DNA of 64,000 nt from Tachypleus tridentatus (lineage: Eukaryota > Arthropoda > Merostomata > Xiphosura > Limulidae). Every line of letters begins with the position of its first letter. The first letter of the stretch is position 1. A program made the position numbers and the translations under genes. The notes under the pieces are model-generated. The model was given only the letters and a program-made list of their open reading frames with translations, did not search any database and was not told where the DNA came from. The DNA lies in the NCBI RefSeq assembly GCF_004210375.1, contig NC_134829.1, positions 24,010,034 to 24,074,033 on the forward strand, written 5' to 3'. Positions 32,870-45,359 of this stretch are shown piece by piece.

Positions 32870-34120
32870 AAAAGGAGGTGACGTTCCTTTTCAAGTGCCA
32901 GATCATATACGTTTCTGCTGAAGTGCCTGGTGATATGCTTTTCTTCTGAAGTTTCAGGTGATACACGTTTCTTTAAAGTAACTGACGATATGCGTCTCTC
33001 CCTAAGTGTCTGATGATATACGTTTATTTTCAAGCTTCATGATATATATATCGCTTCTAAAATTCCCGATTATATGCTTCTTATCAAGAACCTGATAGTA
33101 TGCGTTTCTTATCAAGTACCTACAGATATATGTCTCTTCTGAAGTGCCTGATGATGTACGTTTCTTTTGAAGAGATTTATCATATGCGTTTCTCCTGAAG
33201 CACCTAATTACATATTTTTCTTCCGAAGAGCCTATTATATACTTTTTTTCTGATGTGTTTGATGAAATACGTTTCTAGTGAAGTGCCTCTATATATACGG
33301 TTCTTTCGATCTGCCTCTTGATTTCAGTTTCTTCTGAAATGCTGATGTGTTTCTTACCTCATGGTATACAGTTCTTATGAAGTGCGTGATGATAAAGGAC
33401 TCTTCTGAAGTGCCTCATAATATGTCTCTTCTGAAATGTTGATGTGTTTCTTACCTCATGGTATACAGTTCTTATGAAGTGCGTGGTAATATTCGTCTCT
33501 TTCAAAGTGTCTGATGAAATACGTTTCTTCTGAAGTACCTGATGATATACTTTTGTTCTGAAGTGTTTCTTATGAGTACATAATGATATAGGTTTTTTAA
33601 GTGCCTAATAATATGTTTCTTTCGAAGTGTCTGATGATATGCATTCCTTTTAAAGTGTCTGATATAATGTTCTTCCTGACATGTCTTAGGATATACTTTT
33701 TTTTTTTTTTGAAGTCCCTGATGGTATATGTCTCTTCTGAAATGCCTGGTGATACGTTTCTTATGAAGCACCTAATGACATACTTTTCTTCTATCGTGTT
33801 TTATGATATACGTTTCTTTTGAAGTGACTGATCGTATACATTTCTACTGAGGCACCTGATTATATGCGTTTGTTCTGAAGTGTCTGATATAATGTTTTTT
33901 TCTGACGTGTCTGATGAGATACGTTTCTTTTGAAGTACTTGAGGATATACGGTTCTTCTGAAAGGCCTGAAGATATACCTGTCTCCTTAGAAGTGCCTGA
34001 TGATATACTTTTCTTGTGAAGTGCCTATGTTATATGTATCTTTTGAAATGTCTGAAGATAAAAGTTTCTTCTGAATTGTCTCATGACATTCGACTCAATT
34101 TCATAAGAAATGTCGCTCAC
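32870..34120. repeat. Diverged minisatellite, unit about 30-40 bp
   Basis: Dozens of worn units built on GAAGTGCCTGATGATATACG followed by TTTCTTCT. Spacing is irregular, with a poly(T) run near 33699. The segment AAATG(C/T)TGATGTGTTTCTTA with its flank occurs twice (about 33335 and 33437). Minus-strand frames of 60-89 residues here are repeat by-products. Confidence 0.85.
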
Positions 34121-34830
34121 TTTTTAATATTTCTGTTTTGAATAACGTTCTATTTTACTTGGCTTATAGTTTTAGTATATTGGTTAGGCCTCCTCCACTG
34201 AAGCAAGTTGAATGTACCCAGGAAGGGTTGTTAGTTAAACCCTGCTACTTGTAATACGTTTACTGCATTGTATAATATAGCATCAGCCATTGTAACTCAT
34301 ATTACTGATACAAATACCTATAGTTATACACCATATACAAGGGAAGTCGATCTCATCAATTATAGCTACAGAAAGAATGTTAGAAAGAAAACAGGCTATA
34401 GTCAGATCAAATATACACAGACAGATACTAATAATGTACTAATACTTATCTTTTATACAAAATACAGGTTATGGTTAGGTAAAATGAAGGTGTGTTTTCA
34501 ATAGTTTAATAAACTTTTTTTATAAGGATGTTTGCATATTTTAATAGTAAATGCTATCCAAATTTATTGGAAGAAAAATAAAAAATACGGAAATATAGCT
34601 CGTTCTACAAAAACTTACGAATGAAAATCACTTTACAATTTGTTTTATCTTAAGGGACCTTCAAACGAGTTGTTAAGACAGATATCCAGGTCAAAACTGT
34701 CAGACAGTTCGGAAGACGAACAGTCCCGTTAACGTCAATACGCACGTGATTCTCGTGAGGGTTTCGTTTCCGAAGCAAATTCGTTTGTGATCTCACCGAC
34801 CTGCTGTAACCAAGAGCGAACTAATAATAA
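34121..34830. other. Unannotated stretch
   Basis: The 78-residue frame at 34268-34504 has no recognisable domain. Confidence 0.45.
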
Positions 34831-34950
34831 GAAAAATTAGGATTCTTAACAAAGTCCGACTATAAACGCAGAAAAATTAGGATTCTTAACAAAGTCCGAC
34901 TGCAAACGTAGAAAAAATAGGATTCTTAACAAAGTCCGACTATAAAAATT
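34831..34950. repeat. Tandem repeat, 40-bp unit x 3
   Basis: Units GAAAAATTAGGATTCTTAAC plus AAAGTCCGACTATAAACGCA begin at 34831, 34871 and 34911 with few changes. Confidence 0.9.
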
Positions 34951-35208
34951 ATTCGTGAAAAAAATTTAATTAGCCCATTTTTGCGTCACACACCATCACC
35001 TTTTCACATAAGTATTAAAACGCCATACATTGTTAGCCACGTGAGGTTTTTGTACTGATCGTGTTGTATAAAAGTATACGCTGAAATTTCACGTAATAAA
35101 GCGATTGGCTTCTACCTTTGAAATTGAGTTTTAGAAATAAAAAATAAGTTTAAAATATCTTTATCCATGTGTTCTCTACAGACCTCAGTACCTAAAAATC
35201 TTTTATAT

Positions 35209-35333
35209 TGGTTTGTTTGTTTAGCGCAATGTTCCACAATAGGCTGCCTGTGCTGTGACAACCACGGGTATCGAAACCCGGTCCTTAGCGTTATAAGCCT
35301 TCAGGTGTATCTCTAAGTTACTGGATGGGGGAG
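35209..35333 (-). mobile_element. SINE-B copy
   Basis: The plus strand reads (GTTT)n, AGGCTGCCTGTGCTGTGACA, GGTATCGAAACCCGGTCCTT and GTAAGTTACTGGATGGGG-like head sequence, worn at the head end. Confidence 0.8.
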
Positions 35334-35420
35334 CTTTATCTTGAATTTTGTATTATTCTACCGGAATGAGCAAAACACGTGCTTATATATTTTGCATTAG
35401 GCATTGTATAAAATCGGAAA

Positions 35421-35514
35421 CCACATACAACAGTGCTATCCATACCTTATAACCATATACAACAGTGCTATCCATACCTTATAACCACATACAACAGTGC
35501 TATCCATACTTTAT
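35421..35514. repeat. Tandem repeat, 32-bp unit x 3
   Basis: CCACATACAACAGTGCTATC plus CATACCTTATAA starts at 35421, 35453 and 35485. Confidence 0.9.
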
Positions 35515-37017
35515 TGGTAAAAAAAAAGAACTTAGAGATAGACTAGCGGACGAACAGACAGATGTACAGATATTTTAATGAAGTAAAACTACCGTCAAAC
35601 TATTCCTATGCAATGTTTTCTGTAGAGATTCGATAGATTTGAATTCGCGAAGGTTGTCTCTTTATTGTGATTATTATTATTTTATTGTACTAAACTGCGA
35701 AGCCGTGTTATTGATTTATTCCCACTTATTTTTTTCTTCAGGTTCAAATCGAGAACAACATATAATAACATTTTTCTTCATTACCGAAGTGTTCTGTGTG
35801 ATATTACATCGTGTGTTATGAAGAAAAAGCTACATACCTCTCTCCGCTCTGAAGTGTTACTATTACCCTGAAGTGCCTACATTACAGAGCATTGGCATCC
35901 TGGCTCATTTCCTGTGATATTTTTGACTCAATGCCTGACGTCACAATCTGGGGTGATATACGGCGCTCTCTATGAACAGGAATGTATGCTAATAATGTTT
36001 AAACCAGAAACGACGGCCTTGTACATGTAAGACGTCATTGTAGTGTCTAGCAGTGTGAAATGAGCTTCATATTTTATCCAAAAGAAACCAAGTGTTAGAA
36101 GGGGTATTTCTTGTAAAGTGCGTTTATTGTCGTGAACCCACGTTACCAGTTAACAACGGAGACTGTGTAAGTCCGGTTTAACTAAAATCAAGTGGAAAGA
36201 AAACTCAAAGTGCCAAGGTTTAGACCACGTCTTTCTTAATTATATCATTTAAAAACGATTTCAAAATATTTCTCATAATATTATTACTGTTATTGAAAAT
36301 GGTATTGCTAGAAGACCGTTGAATTGAAATATTTGCCACAATCCAATGTCGTATATATAGCTATTATTAGAGCGAGTTTAAAACATTTATCTTATAAAAG
36401 TTACTGATAAACAAGAAAAGTTATTGATTTTAAATTAATTATTTTTTTTCGTCACGAAATAACCTAATAAGGATCATAGTTGAAATCCTTAAACGTATTA
36501 TTTCTAGACACTTGGTTAAGCTTATGAGCATAACCTGATTACCGCTTGGCAACTTAACAAGTCTTCGACCCACATAGCTAGCGACATCTTTTGAAAGTGT
36601 TTCGAAACTAGTCTTTTATCAGAATATTTAGCACTAAGTAGAGTCGTGCTTTATCCTAGGTTTTATTTAATATCAAAGAAAAATGCACCGTAATGTATTA
36701 TTTTAGTAAAAGATGCTAGTTGTACATAATATTTGTGAAAAATATATCTCAAAAATAAATATAATGTGTTATTATTCATTATCATATGGTTGACTTTTCA
36801 TCAAGAATATTTTGGTACATCAACAGTTATTGTGTTTCAACCTGCTATGAAGCACTAATAATTCTATCGGACGCTGCTTTTAAAAGTAAACAACTGAAGT
36901 TATTCACGATGATTGATTTTAGAAACGTAAATGTAAACGCTGGTTGTGAGTTTAAGTCAATGGTGAAATTTTTAGCTAATTTATTGTTTTTAGTGTAAAA
37001 TTACACAATACATTATT
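35515..37017. other. Unannotated stretch
   Basis: Nothing recognised; frames of 60-70 residues look accidental. Confidence 0.5.
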
Positions 37018-37098
37018 TGCACACTGTCCACCGCAGGCAGACGATTCTCAGACGTTTGTGTTATAAGTCCTTAAACTTTCCGCTGAATTACCGGGAAG
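37018..37098 (-). mobile_element. SINE-B/C fragment
   Basis: GTCCACCGCAGGCAGACGAT...GTTATAAGTCCTTAAACTTT...GCTGAATTACCGGGAAG matches the head half of the small SINEs on the minus strand, heavily worn. Confidence 0.55.
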
Positions 37099-38812
37099 CC
37101 TATTTTCAAACTTTGATAACAAGTTATTTCTCATCTGAGTGTATTTTTCAATGGGTATTTAGTTGAGGAAAAAAATTAAGGTAATTTTTTTATAGTTTTT
37201 ATGAGTACAAAAACACACAAACCATTTTACCCTCAGTGATATTGAACTCAATAGACGAAAGAATATTTTTATTTGTGGAAAGTACAACTCTGTGTCTTTG
37301 AAAATTGATATAGAAAACTAATTTAACATTTTTCACGCTAATCACAATGGAAGCTTTTATCTCGTTTTGCACTATGTCATTTGGAGGGAATCGAGAGGGT
37401 TAATAACTTACTTACTTCTCACAATATCATCTTTATAAGAAACTATCTGAAAAGAAACAAAACTTACATCGTGACTAAGTTCAACTTAGAAGATTAGATA
37501 TACATAAGTGGCCCTTATGTTTTAGGAATTTGAAGTAACCTAATATGTTATAACACAAACATCTTTTAAATCTTATACACTTTCGACTTGGATCGAAACC
37601 CCTTTTTTATACTTATACGTCTGATACAGATTTCTCTCACAAACTTTATATGAAAGTTATATAAAAGAAGGTGAGTTATTACGGTTCGTCTGTGTTGTCA
37701 TTTCTTAACATATAGTAAGAACATTACATAGTTTAAAAAAATCGGTCAAATCGGAAGAGAATTCATAAAAATCATAATTTTTACGGTAACAGTTTGTGTT
37801 TTTGACATAGTATGGGTAGACGTTGGTAAACTGTACTGAAATACGTTTGTTTATTTAGAATAATCACGCAAAGCTGCAAAGGTGTAATCTGCGCCTGCAA
37901 CATTAGTCCATAATATTGAACAGACTAGAAGAACTAAATAAATCAACTAGCTAATCAACAACACTCACTGACAATTATGAGTGCTGTAATCTAATAGTGG
38001 AATTTGACCGTCATTCTTGTAACGACCCAAAATATGAATGAGTTTTGCTTTTCTCGTGACAACGTAGACTCACAACAGTCCAGCTTGGTAACCATTATAT
38101 CTCGACTTTTTTTTTCAAATAATGAAAGATCTTGAGACATAGTTTGTAGTGTAATATATTAACATCAACTGTACAGTACAGATTATCCTAAAACCAACCT
38201 ATTTTTAAGAACTTTGTGATTAATTAAAAGGTACATCAATTCTCATACCTTTATTGTTAAAATGGTCAGTAGATGGCGGGAGATACTAAAACATTGAAAG
38301 ATCTCATCCAAGTTCTTTGAATAAGCCTACAATGCCTTATAAGAAAAAAAACAAACAAAGAATAGTGTGTCAACTACATCATATTGACTCTGTCCAGTGC
38401 TGATGAGCCTTTCGCACAACACGAGGGCTCATCAGACCGGCTGGAATGCCATAAACATAATAGTGGTGAGGGCTATTTACAAAATGAAGTTCATCTGTTA
38501 TGCCAATTGAATTGTAATTATTATGAATTTTTATATCAAAATCCTATAGGATTAGAACTATAAGAACTAATAACACAACATTATTTATTTATTAACACAG
38601 ATTATTTATTACTATTATTATCAATTGAATGTCAAACGTTTTGTTGTGGTTCTGGATCAAAATAATAATTACATGAAAATGATGGGTGATGCCAAAACAG
38701 CATATGTTCATTATGTTTAAATCTTGAACGAAACTGTACTCACTAATTCTCCCTACCCGTCCTTCAGATGTTTTATCTGTCTTAATTTCCTTTCGTTCAC
38801 CACTGTGTTTCC
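37099..38812. other. Unannotated stretch
   Basis: A trace of SINE-A tail may lie at 37850-37905 (CACGCAAAGCTGCAAAGG). No exon recognised. Confidence 0.45.
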
Positions 38813-39196
38813 TCATTCTTACCTGCATTATACTATCTGTACACACAGTGATCTCTTTCCTCATTCTTACCTGCATTATACTATCTGTACACACAGTGAT
38901 CTCTTTCCTCATTCTTACCTGTATTATACTATCTGTACACACAGTGATCTCTTTCCTCATTCTTACCTCTATTAGACTATCTGTACACACAGTGATCTCT
39001 TTCCTCATTCTTACCTGTATTATACTATCTGTACACACAGTGATCTCTTTCCTCATTCTTACCTGTATTATACTATCTGTACACACAGTGAACTCTTTCC
39101 TTATTCTTACCTCTATTAGACTATCTTTACACACAGTGATCTCTTTCCTCATTCTTACCTCTATTAGACTATCTGTATACACAATGATCTCTTTCA
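38813..39196. repeat. Minisatellite, 48-bp unit x 8
   Basis: Units TCATTCTTACCTGTATTATA plus CTATCTGTACACACAGTGAT and CTCTTTCC start every 48 bases from 38813. The period is 16 codons, so a 127-residue plus frame and a 201-residue minus frame stay open with a 16-residue period. Neither is likely to be coding. Confidence 0.95.
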
Positions 39197-39262
39197 AACA
39201 AGGTCTGAAACGACCTGGTGATGCAACTTAATTTTTGTGTTGCAATTCGAATTTCTTCCTTT

Positions 39263-39350
39263 GGGATCGTAATAACACGACGGTCGTCCTATCATTTGCT
39301 AGTAAAAGAGTAGTCCAAATGTAGGCGGTAGGTTGTGTTGACTAGCTGTT
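39263..39350 (+). mobile_element. SINE-A internal fragment
   Basis: GACGGTCGTCCTATCATTTG, AGTAAAAGAGTAGTCCAAAT and GTTGACTAGCTG correspond to the middle of SINE-A. A short small-SINE-like piece (GAGTATCGAAACCCATAC) follows. Confidence 0.6.
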
Positions 39351-39490
39351 TTATGCCCATTACGAGTATCGAAACCCATACTTCTTTCGGTATGATTTTT
39401 CTTTCTTTGTCGTCCATGATTAGAGCCTGTTGTGTCATTCATATCCATTATTCATTCCTTCACTGAAAGTTGTTTCACTTTTTATTAATA

Positions 39491-40015
39491 ACTTCAACCT
39501 TTCCAGCTTGTTAAACAACACCTTTTATTAATAACTTCAACCTTTCCAGCTTGTTAAACAACACTTTTTATTAATAACTTCAACCTTTCCAGCTTGTTAA
39601 ACAACACTTTTTATTAATAACTTCAACCTTTCCAGCTTGTTAAACAACACTTTTTATTAATAACTTCAACCTTTCCAGCTTGTTAAACAACACCTTTTAT
39701 TAATAACTTCAACCTTTCCAGCTTGTTAAACAACACTTTTTAGTAATAACTTCAACCTTTCCAGCTTGTTAAACAACACTTTTTATTAATAACTTCAAAC
39801 TTTCCAGTGTGTTAAACAACACCTTTTATTAATAACTTCAACCATTTCCTCGTGATAAATAAAACTTTTTTATTAATAGCTTCAACCTTTCCAGTGTGTT
39901 AAACAATACTTTTTCTTAATAACTTCAACCTTTCCAGCTTGTTAAACAACACTTTTTTTATTAGTAACTTCAACCATTTCCTTGTGTTAAACAACATTCT
40001 GTATTAATAACTTCA
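39491..40015. repeat. Minisatellite, 43-bp unit x about 12
   Basis: ACTTCAACCTTTCCAGCTTG plus TTAAACAACACTTTTTATTAATA recurs every 43 bases from 39491. The first seven units are nearly identical; later units diverge (CCATTTCCTCGTG, CCAGTGTG). Confidence 0.95.
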
Positions 40016-40100
40016 GTATTGCTATCACAGTATTTAACACATAGTAAAACAGAAATATTTCACAGTATGTTTTAAGCAAATGTTTGTTTCGGCGAAAAAA

Positions 40101-40192
40101 CTACATTGGACTAGCTGCTGTGTTCCCTGCAGAATCAAACCACGAATTTTAGAGTTGTAAACCCTTAATCTTACGGCTGATCCACCAGGGGA
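40101..40192 (-). mobile_element. SINE-C fragment (head half)
   Basis: TTCCCTGCAGAATCAAACCA, TTTTAGAGTTGTAAACCC and CTTACGGCTGATCCACCAGG match the minus-strand head of SINE-C. Confidence 0.6.
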
Positions 40193-41084
40193 CATATTTC
40201 AAAGAACATTTATTAACATAAAATTTTAATTTTGCTTTCAGTGTAATAAAACTAAATAGAAATTTTGTGATAACATAACCAATAGTTCTTTTTTTTCTAA
40301 GATTTTTTAAAACTTTTAATAATATAAAGGTAAAATATGAAGGTAAAAAAAAATAGGTTAACAACACTATACCTGACATACAAAATGTCAACAAGACCGC
40401 AGTGTCAATACCAAGTTTTATCAGGCTGACTGAAATACGACATACACAGTAGTGATAAAGACGGTATTTATATTATTAAATTTTCATGTATAACTATTAT
40501 GGTGTGAACTAAATTAAGTTGGTACAGTGTAATTACCATCAAATAATTTACAAATAAGGACAAGAGCTAATAACACACTATTCATTTCTTTTAATGTCAT
40601 TTGGTTATTATCATTTATTTTTACTTGAACTTACTTTACTGTAAGAAGGTCTAAAAACTCTAACATCGAATTTAAAAACAGTACATTTATATATATTATT
40701 ATGTTCATCACTGAAGAAGTGAACATATAATGAGGAAAAAGAGACTGACATATAACAAAATAACACAGGTAAACAACTGTAGTAAGAATATTTTCTTTTG
40801 TAAGTATTTGTGATAATTTCAATGGTGAAATGCTCTTCATGACCACTACATTGAAGCTGATGTCTTGAGACAGATATAAGAATCGGAAATAAGGAAATGA
40901 CGTAGTAGTATGTGTTGATAGCTTCCTCTAAATAGCCAAAGTTCGAATTGGACGGGATCTTATCTCTTACAAATTGTAAAATAATGTACCACATTAAAAT
41001 GTATTACATATGTTATAAATTAGGAGAAATAGGCATTTAAAAAGTGGTCAAATATTATGATTTTTATCGCTTGTCTTCTTGGTC
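40193..41084. other. Unannotated stretch
   Basis: A 127-residue minus-strand frame (40611-40994) is the longest non-repeat frame outside the genes. It shows no domain, splice pattern or biased composition that would support coding. Confidence 0.4.
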
Positions 41085-41343
41085 TGGCCTGGCATGGCCA
41101 AGTGGGTTAAAGCGTCCAACTCGCAATCTGAGGGTTGCGGAATCAAATCCCAGTCGCACCAAACATGCTCACCCTTTTAGCCATGGGGGCGTTATAACGC
41201 CATGGTCAATCCCAATATTCGTGGGTAATATCGGTGGGTCGTGATGACTAGCTGCCTTCCCTCTAGTCTTACACTGCTAAATTAGGGACGGCTAGCTCAG
41301 ATAGCCCTCGTGTAGCTTTGCGCGAAACTCGAAAATAAACAAA
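41085..41343 (+). mobile_element. SINE-A copy
   Basis: GGCCTGGCATGGCCAAGTGG at the start. The core is shortened: GAGTAGCCCAAGAGTTGG is missing between ATTCGTGGGTAA and GGTGGGTCGTGATGAC. Confidence 0.9.
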
Positions 41344-41560
41344 ACAAGTTCTTCTTCGTTTATTCCAGTATTAAAATGATTAAGTAAATTAATGCGTCTT
41401 TTTCAGGTTTTAATAACTGAAAAAATAAAGCTAATTTTATATTAGAAAATACTGTTATGAAATTAAACATTATTTTGTATGGAAACGCATTAAACATTTT
41501 TAAACATGTTAAAATGTTATTCTAATCTATAATGGACATAGCGTGTATGTAACCATAATT

Positions 41561-41745
41561 GTCCCTAGTTGCACAGCGGTATATCTGCGGACTTAAGCAT
41601 TAGAAACGGATTTTCGATACTCGTGGAGTGCAGAGCATAGAAAGGCTTTTTTTTTTCTGGGGGGAGGGGTAAGCGTTGCAAGTCCGCACACATACCGCTA
41701 AGCCACTGGGGCGGAGGGGTTAGCTTTGTGCTTAAATACAAACAA
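41561..41745 (+). mobile_element. SINE-B copy with an inverted second head
   Basis: Forward head CCCTAGTTGCACAGCGGTAT through GAGTGCAGAGCATAGAAAGG. Then, after T10 and a G-rich bridge, an inverted head (GCGTTGCAAGTCCGCACACA ... AGCCACTGGGGCG), and finally a forward tail TTAGCTTTGTGCTTAAATAC. Confidence 0.7.
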
Positions 41746-42345
41746 AATTCACCACAACTTCTGCACCATCTATTGAATAGCACCACAAACAAACATCTAT
41801 AAAAATGTTACACTTTCGGTATTCAAGAATTGGACAATTATGAAAATAACTCTAGCATGTGCAACAACCATTTATTTATAAAAGAATCCAGTTTTTAATA
41901 AAAGTACTCTACTCTCAAGAACATGACCTTCACTAGGACTGTACTTGAAAGTTTGATTATGTATTTAGTGATTTAATTTTAAATGTAGTACTGAAAAACT
42001 GAAATTCTTTAAAATATATTATGCTCTCATCCGTATAGCAAGCGGACTCTGTCATATTTCCAGCATTCATTCATTCACTAGCAGACCGAGATCCCCAAAT
42101 CTTAAAATCAAAAACAAGTGCCAACCACTATACTTACTAAAAACATCGATTTCTTAAAACACGAAGCTAGAAAACTGCTACTTTATCATCTGTAGACTCA
42201 TTTTCTTCTGCCAGACTTTTGTGATAACAACGAAGCAAGTACGAGCCCAATACATTACTTTATTCACAAACCACTCACAAAAATATTTACATGTACTCCA
42301 TACTCACATGTCATTTTACAATAATAAGCAACCTAAAATATGCTG
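41746..42345. other. Unannotated stretch
   Basis: Nothing recognised. Confidence 0.5.
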
Positions 42346-42590
42346 AGGCTTAACATGGTTTAACAGTTGGTATACCAGACTGAGGATCGCAATGTCCAAA
42401 ATACATGATATGATGGCACTGAGCACGTCCCGCACGTCCAGGTGTGGGCACGTTATAAAAGTGGCAGTCAATTCCTTTATTTAGTACAAAAAGTAGAACA
42501 AAGTTCTTCAGGTGATAACTGCTGATGGCTCATCTATAGTTGAAAATTAAAGACGGCTACACTTAACTTTGACCGTTTAGTCCTGGTCTC
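42346..42590 (+). mobile_element. Very old SINE-A copy
   Basis: AACATGGTTTAACAGTTGGT, ACTGAGGATCGCAATG, GTGTGGGCACGTTATAAAAG and GTGGCAGTCAATTCC keep the SINE-A order at low identity. Confidence 0.55.
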
Positions 42591-43396
42591 AATGAGGTGT
42601 CGTTCCAGTTGGAAAATTTCCATTTCAAAAACATCCTGTACTTGACTTACTAAACATGTCATGAGGTTAGACCACCAGTAAAATAACAAACATTCTGATA
42701 CATACTATGTAGTGTAGTATGATACTAAAAAAAAAGAAAACTCTTATACTTCGAGAATCAATTTTGGGGTCTTTCTGATATGCAAGTTAAATAGCTTTCT
42801 GATTAAAAAAATGTTATGTTGAAGAGTAAAGAAACCAAAATTAGGAAAAACAAATATGTTTATTTCTTCCTTTTGAAGATAATTTATCATGCTGTGATGT
42901 AGTCTACAGAAAGCATAATTCTTCTCGTAATTCATGTCATGCGAACGTTTTGTTGACGTCACGGTAGTACAAATTTCAACGTTAGGAGTTCTTTATTTAA
43001 CGTCATTTTAATGTATTGAGACTGACTGACAGACAACACACACTACTGTATAGTGGTATAAATAGTTAAAATAGGTGACCCCTCCAGACGCCCTTCGACT
43101 CACTTTCGGTTCAGTTATCAAAATTGTTAGTAGATGGCATCTAAGCTTTAATCTATGATATTGGAAAAAAACATCCAGTTTAAGTAGATAGAGAAACATG
43201 AATAATGTTAAGATACATTTATAATACATCCAATTATGCACATTATTTAATCATACTTGGCTTTCTTTATTCATTAAAAGAAAGAGAGACAAACGAAACA
43301 CACTGTGTTACATTCGTGCTAGAATGCTATAATAAATATAACTAAGTGGATTTTGAAATATAGATCCAAGTCGTGATAAATTTTAAATGACATTTA
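42591..43396. other. Unannotated stretch
   Basis: Nothing recognised. Confidence 0.5.
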
Positions 43397-43510
43397 TTCG
43401 TTGTTAAGCACAAAACTACGCAAAGTTCCATCTATGCTCTGACCATTACAGGTATCGAAACCCAGTTTCTAGCGTTGTAAGTCCACAGACCACTGTATCA
43501 CTAAAAAGCC
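43397..43510 (-). mobile_element. SINE-B copy
   Basis: TTGTTAAGCACAAAACTACG, GGTATCGAAACCCAGTTTCT and GTTGTAAGTCCACAGACCAC give a full minus-strand copy with a worn head. Confidence 0.85.
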
Positions 43511-44214
43511 GGCGAATGAGAGAAACATACTTTTATATTTTCAATTGAATTATTGTTTAAAAAAATGAATTTTTAAACATATTTAGTTCAAATCTATAAT
43601 TTCTATTCACATATTATGGAGAAGCCAAGATGATATCACATACATACAGAAACATCTGCCTCAATGTCAGTCAACACTACTTTTGCTACTATTAGCGTCA
43701 GCAAAACTGGTGTTATGAAGCATTTGCGGTTTTAAAAGACTACGCTTTTAAAAATAAAAACTGAGAAGTATTTTAATAATCTACCTAAACAACACCCAAA
43801 ACGTAAAACCCAGCCTGCAAAAATACGTACCGCTTTAAATACCTCTGTAATTAAATCTGTTCCTGTATGACTTCCTGGAAATAGCCAGTCTTAGCAATAA
43901 GCAAATTTACGAAACGACAAACCCACCCTTTGAAACGTCTTTCACCCACACAAGAAAACATTCTAGCTTCTGTTACAACTATAATAAACACGAACCTCCA
44001 ACCCAAGCGACAAGCAGATGCAAAATAATAAAAAAAAAAACAAGGATGGACATGGGGGAGTTCAGGAGGTTGGGGTTCTTTTTTTCTAGAACAAAATAAT
44101 AAAAGATAAGTATGGTAATGAGTTAGAAACGTTCTAGAACAAGTAGTAATTACTCTACATTACTTTAGTTTCCAGCTTTATATGTATATGTGTACGTAGG
44201 TATGTCCAGATGTG
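43511..44214. other. Unannotated stretch
   Basis: Poly(A) near 44030; nothing else recognised. Confidence 0.5.
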
Positions 44215-44655
44215 GAGCTAACAAAACCAAACTTAGCACACGAACCCAGGTGGTCCTGGGGGTGTTCTTATCGATATGGTGTAGTTTCTCTTCGAAAGGG
44301 TACCAAGGGGAGTTAACCGCCTCCTGAACATCACCCAGGAGTGATTGGGATCTAATATTAGATTATCGGGGGTCGCTGAACCTGAATATATCTATCTGGG
44401 GTTCACGCGCTGTTCAATATCCCGGAAGAACCATATTTAGTTTTGTATTTCTGTATCTTCGTCTTCTCGACCCCTCCCACAGTTTTGGGGCTAATAGAAC
44501 CAAACTTTACAGGCGAACTTGAGTTAGTCTGGGGATGGTGTACGTATTGATATGGCTTAGTTCGCTCTACCAATGGAATGCCAAGGAAGTTATAACGCGC
44601 CCAAAACCTCACCCAAGCTTAATGTAAGTTTTAGGGGTCGCTGAACCAGAATCCT
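44215..44655. repeat. Imperfect tandem duplication, unit about 170 bp
   Basis: Two related blocks (about 44215-44390 and 44488-44655) share GCTAA(C/T)A(A/G)AACCAAACTT, TGG(G/T)(G/T)TGT(T/A)C, T(C/T)GATATGG and end GGGTCGCTGAACC(T/A)GAAT. Probably copies of a dispersed repeat; family unknown. Confidence 0.7.
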
Positions 44656-44899
44656 CCAAACAGTGTTAAAAATCCTTATCTTGATGTGTAACGACATACA
44701 TTTGATAAGAAATTACACTTCACAAATTTAATCCACTTATATCATAACATTTACTGTCTTTTTAATAGAAACAGTTTATCAACCAATATTGAGTCTATCG
44801 TACCTCAGCAGGTCTAGAGAACACTATTATAATCGAAAGGCCTCGTCGGCATAGTTATTATAAATCCAGCGAGGTTGACATGTTATTATGCACTCTTCT
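44656..44899. other. Short unannotated spacer
   Basis: Nothing recognised. Confidence 0.4.
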
Positions 44900-44992
44900 T
44901 TATCCCTCAGTAAGTTTGCGTACTTACAACATTAAAATAAGTAGGATTCTTTGTGGTGAACATAGCAGATAGCCCTAAGTGGCTTTCTTCAA
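44900..44992 (+). mobile_element. SINE-C-like fragment
   Basis: CTCAGTAAGTTTGCGTACTT, ACAACATTAAAATAAGTAGG, CATAGCAGATAGCCCTAAGT and GGCTTTCTTC match the family, missing its very start. Confidence 0.6.
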
Positions 44993-45027
44993 AGAATAAC
45001 AAATGTATTCCGAAATTATTATTATGT

Positions 45028-45150
45028 TGTTGTTTATGAATCAAGCACAAAGCTACACAATGGGCTATCTGTGCTCTGTCCACCACGGGTATTGAAACCC
45101 GGTCTGTAGCGTTGTAAGTCCGCAGACATAACGCTGAGCCACTGGGGGGC
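45028..45150 (-). mobile_element. SINE-B copy, well preserved
   Basis: TTATGAATCAAGCACAAAGC, GTCCACCACGGGTATTGAAA, GCGTTGTAAGTCCGCAGACA and GCTGAGCCACTGGGGGG. The AT-rich TTATTATTAT on both sides may be a target-site duplication. Confidence 0.9.
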
Positions 45151-45359
45151 AGTTATTATTATAAAACAATGTTGTATTCAAAATTATTCCTATTTGCCCT
45201 CTTCCAAGATCATCAAAAGTTATTTATCCCTTATTCAGAATTATTATAAATAAAGTAACACTTTCTATTAAGCTTTAAGCTTATGGACTTATAATACTAA
45301 AATCCAGAATTTGACACCGTGATATAAATAGAGTAGGTAAGCGCAAATCAATAGCCACT
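45151..45359. other. Short unannotated spacer
   Basis: ACTTATAATACTAAAATCCA near 45290 is a trace of a small-SINE head. Confidence 0.4.

Noticed and set aside
32870..34120. Hammerhead-like core CTGATGA repeated in the array
   Set aside because: No GAAA follows on the same strand after a plausible stem; the resemblance is due to the repeat unit.
38592..39197. 201-residue minus-strand frame
   Set aside because: Its periodic part is the 48-bp array; the remainder has no recognisable domain.
40611..40994. 127-residue minus-strand frame
   Set aside because: No domain, no splice or promoter support; AT-rich sequence of this size yields such frames by chance.
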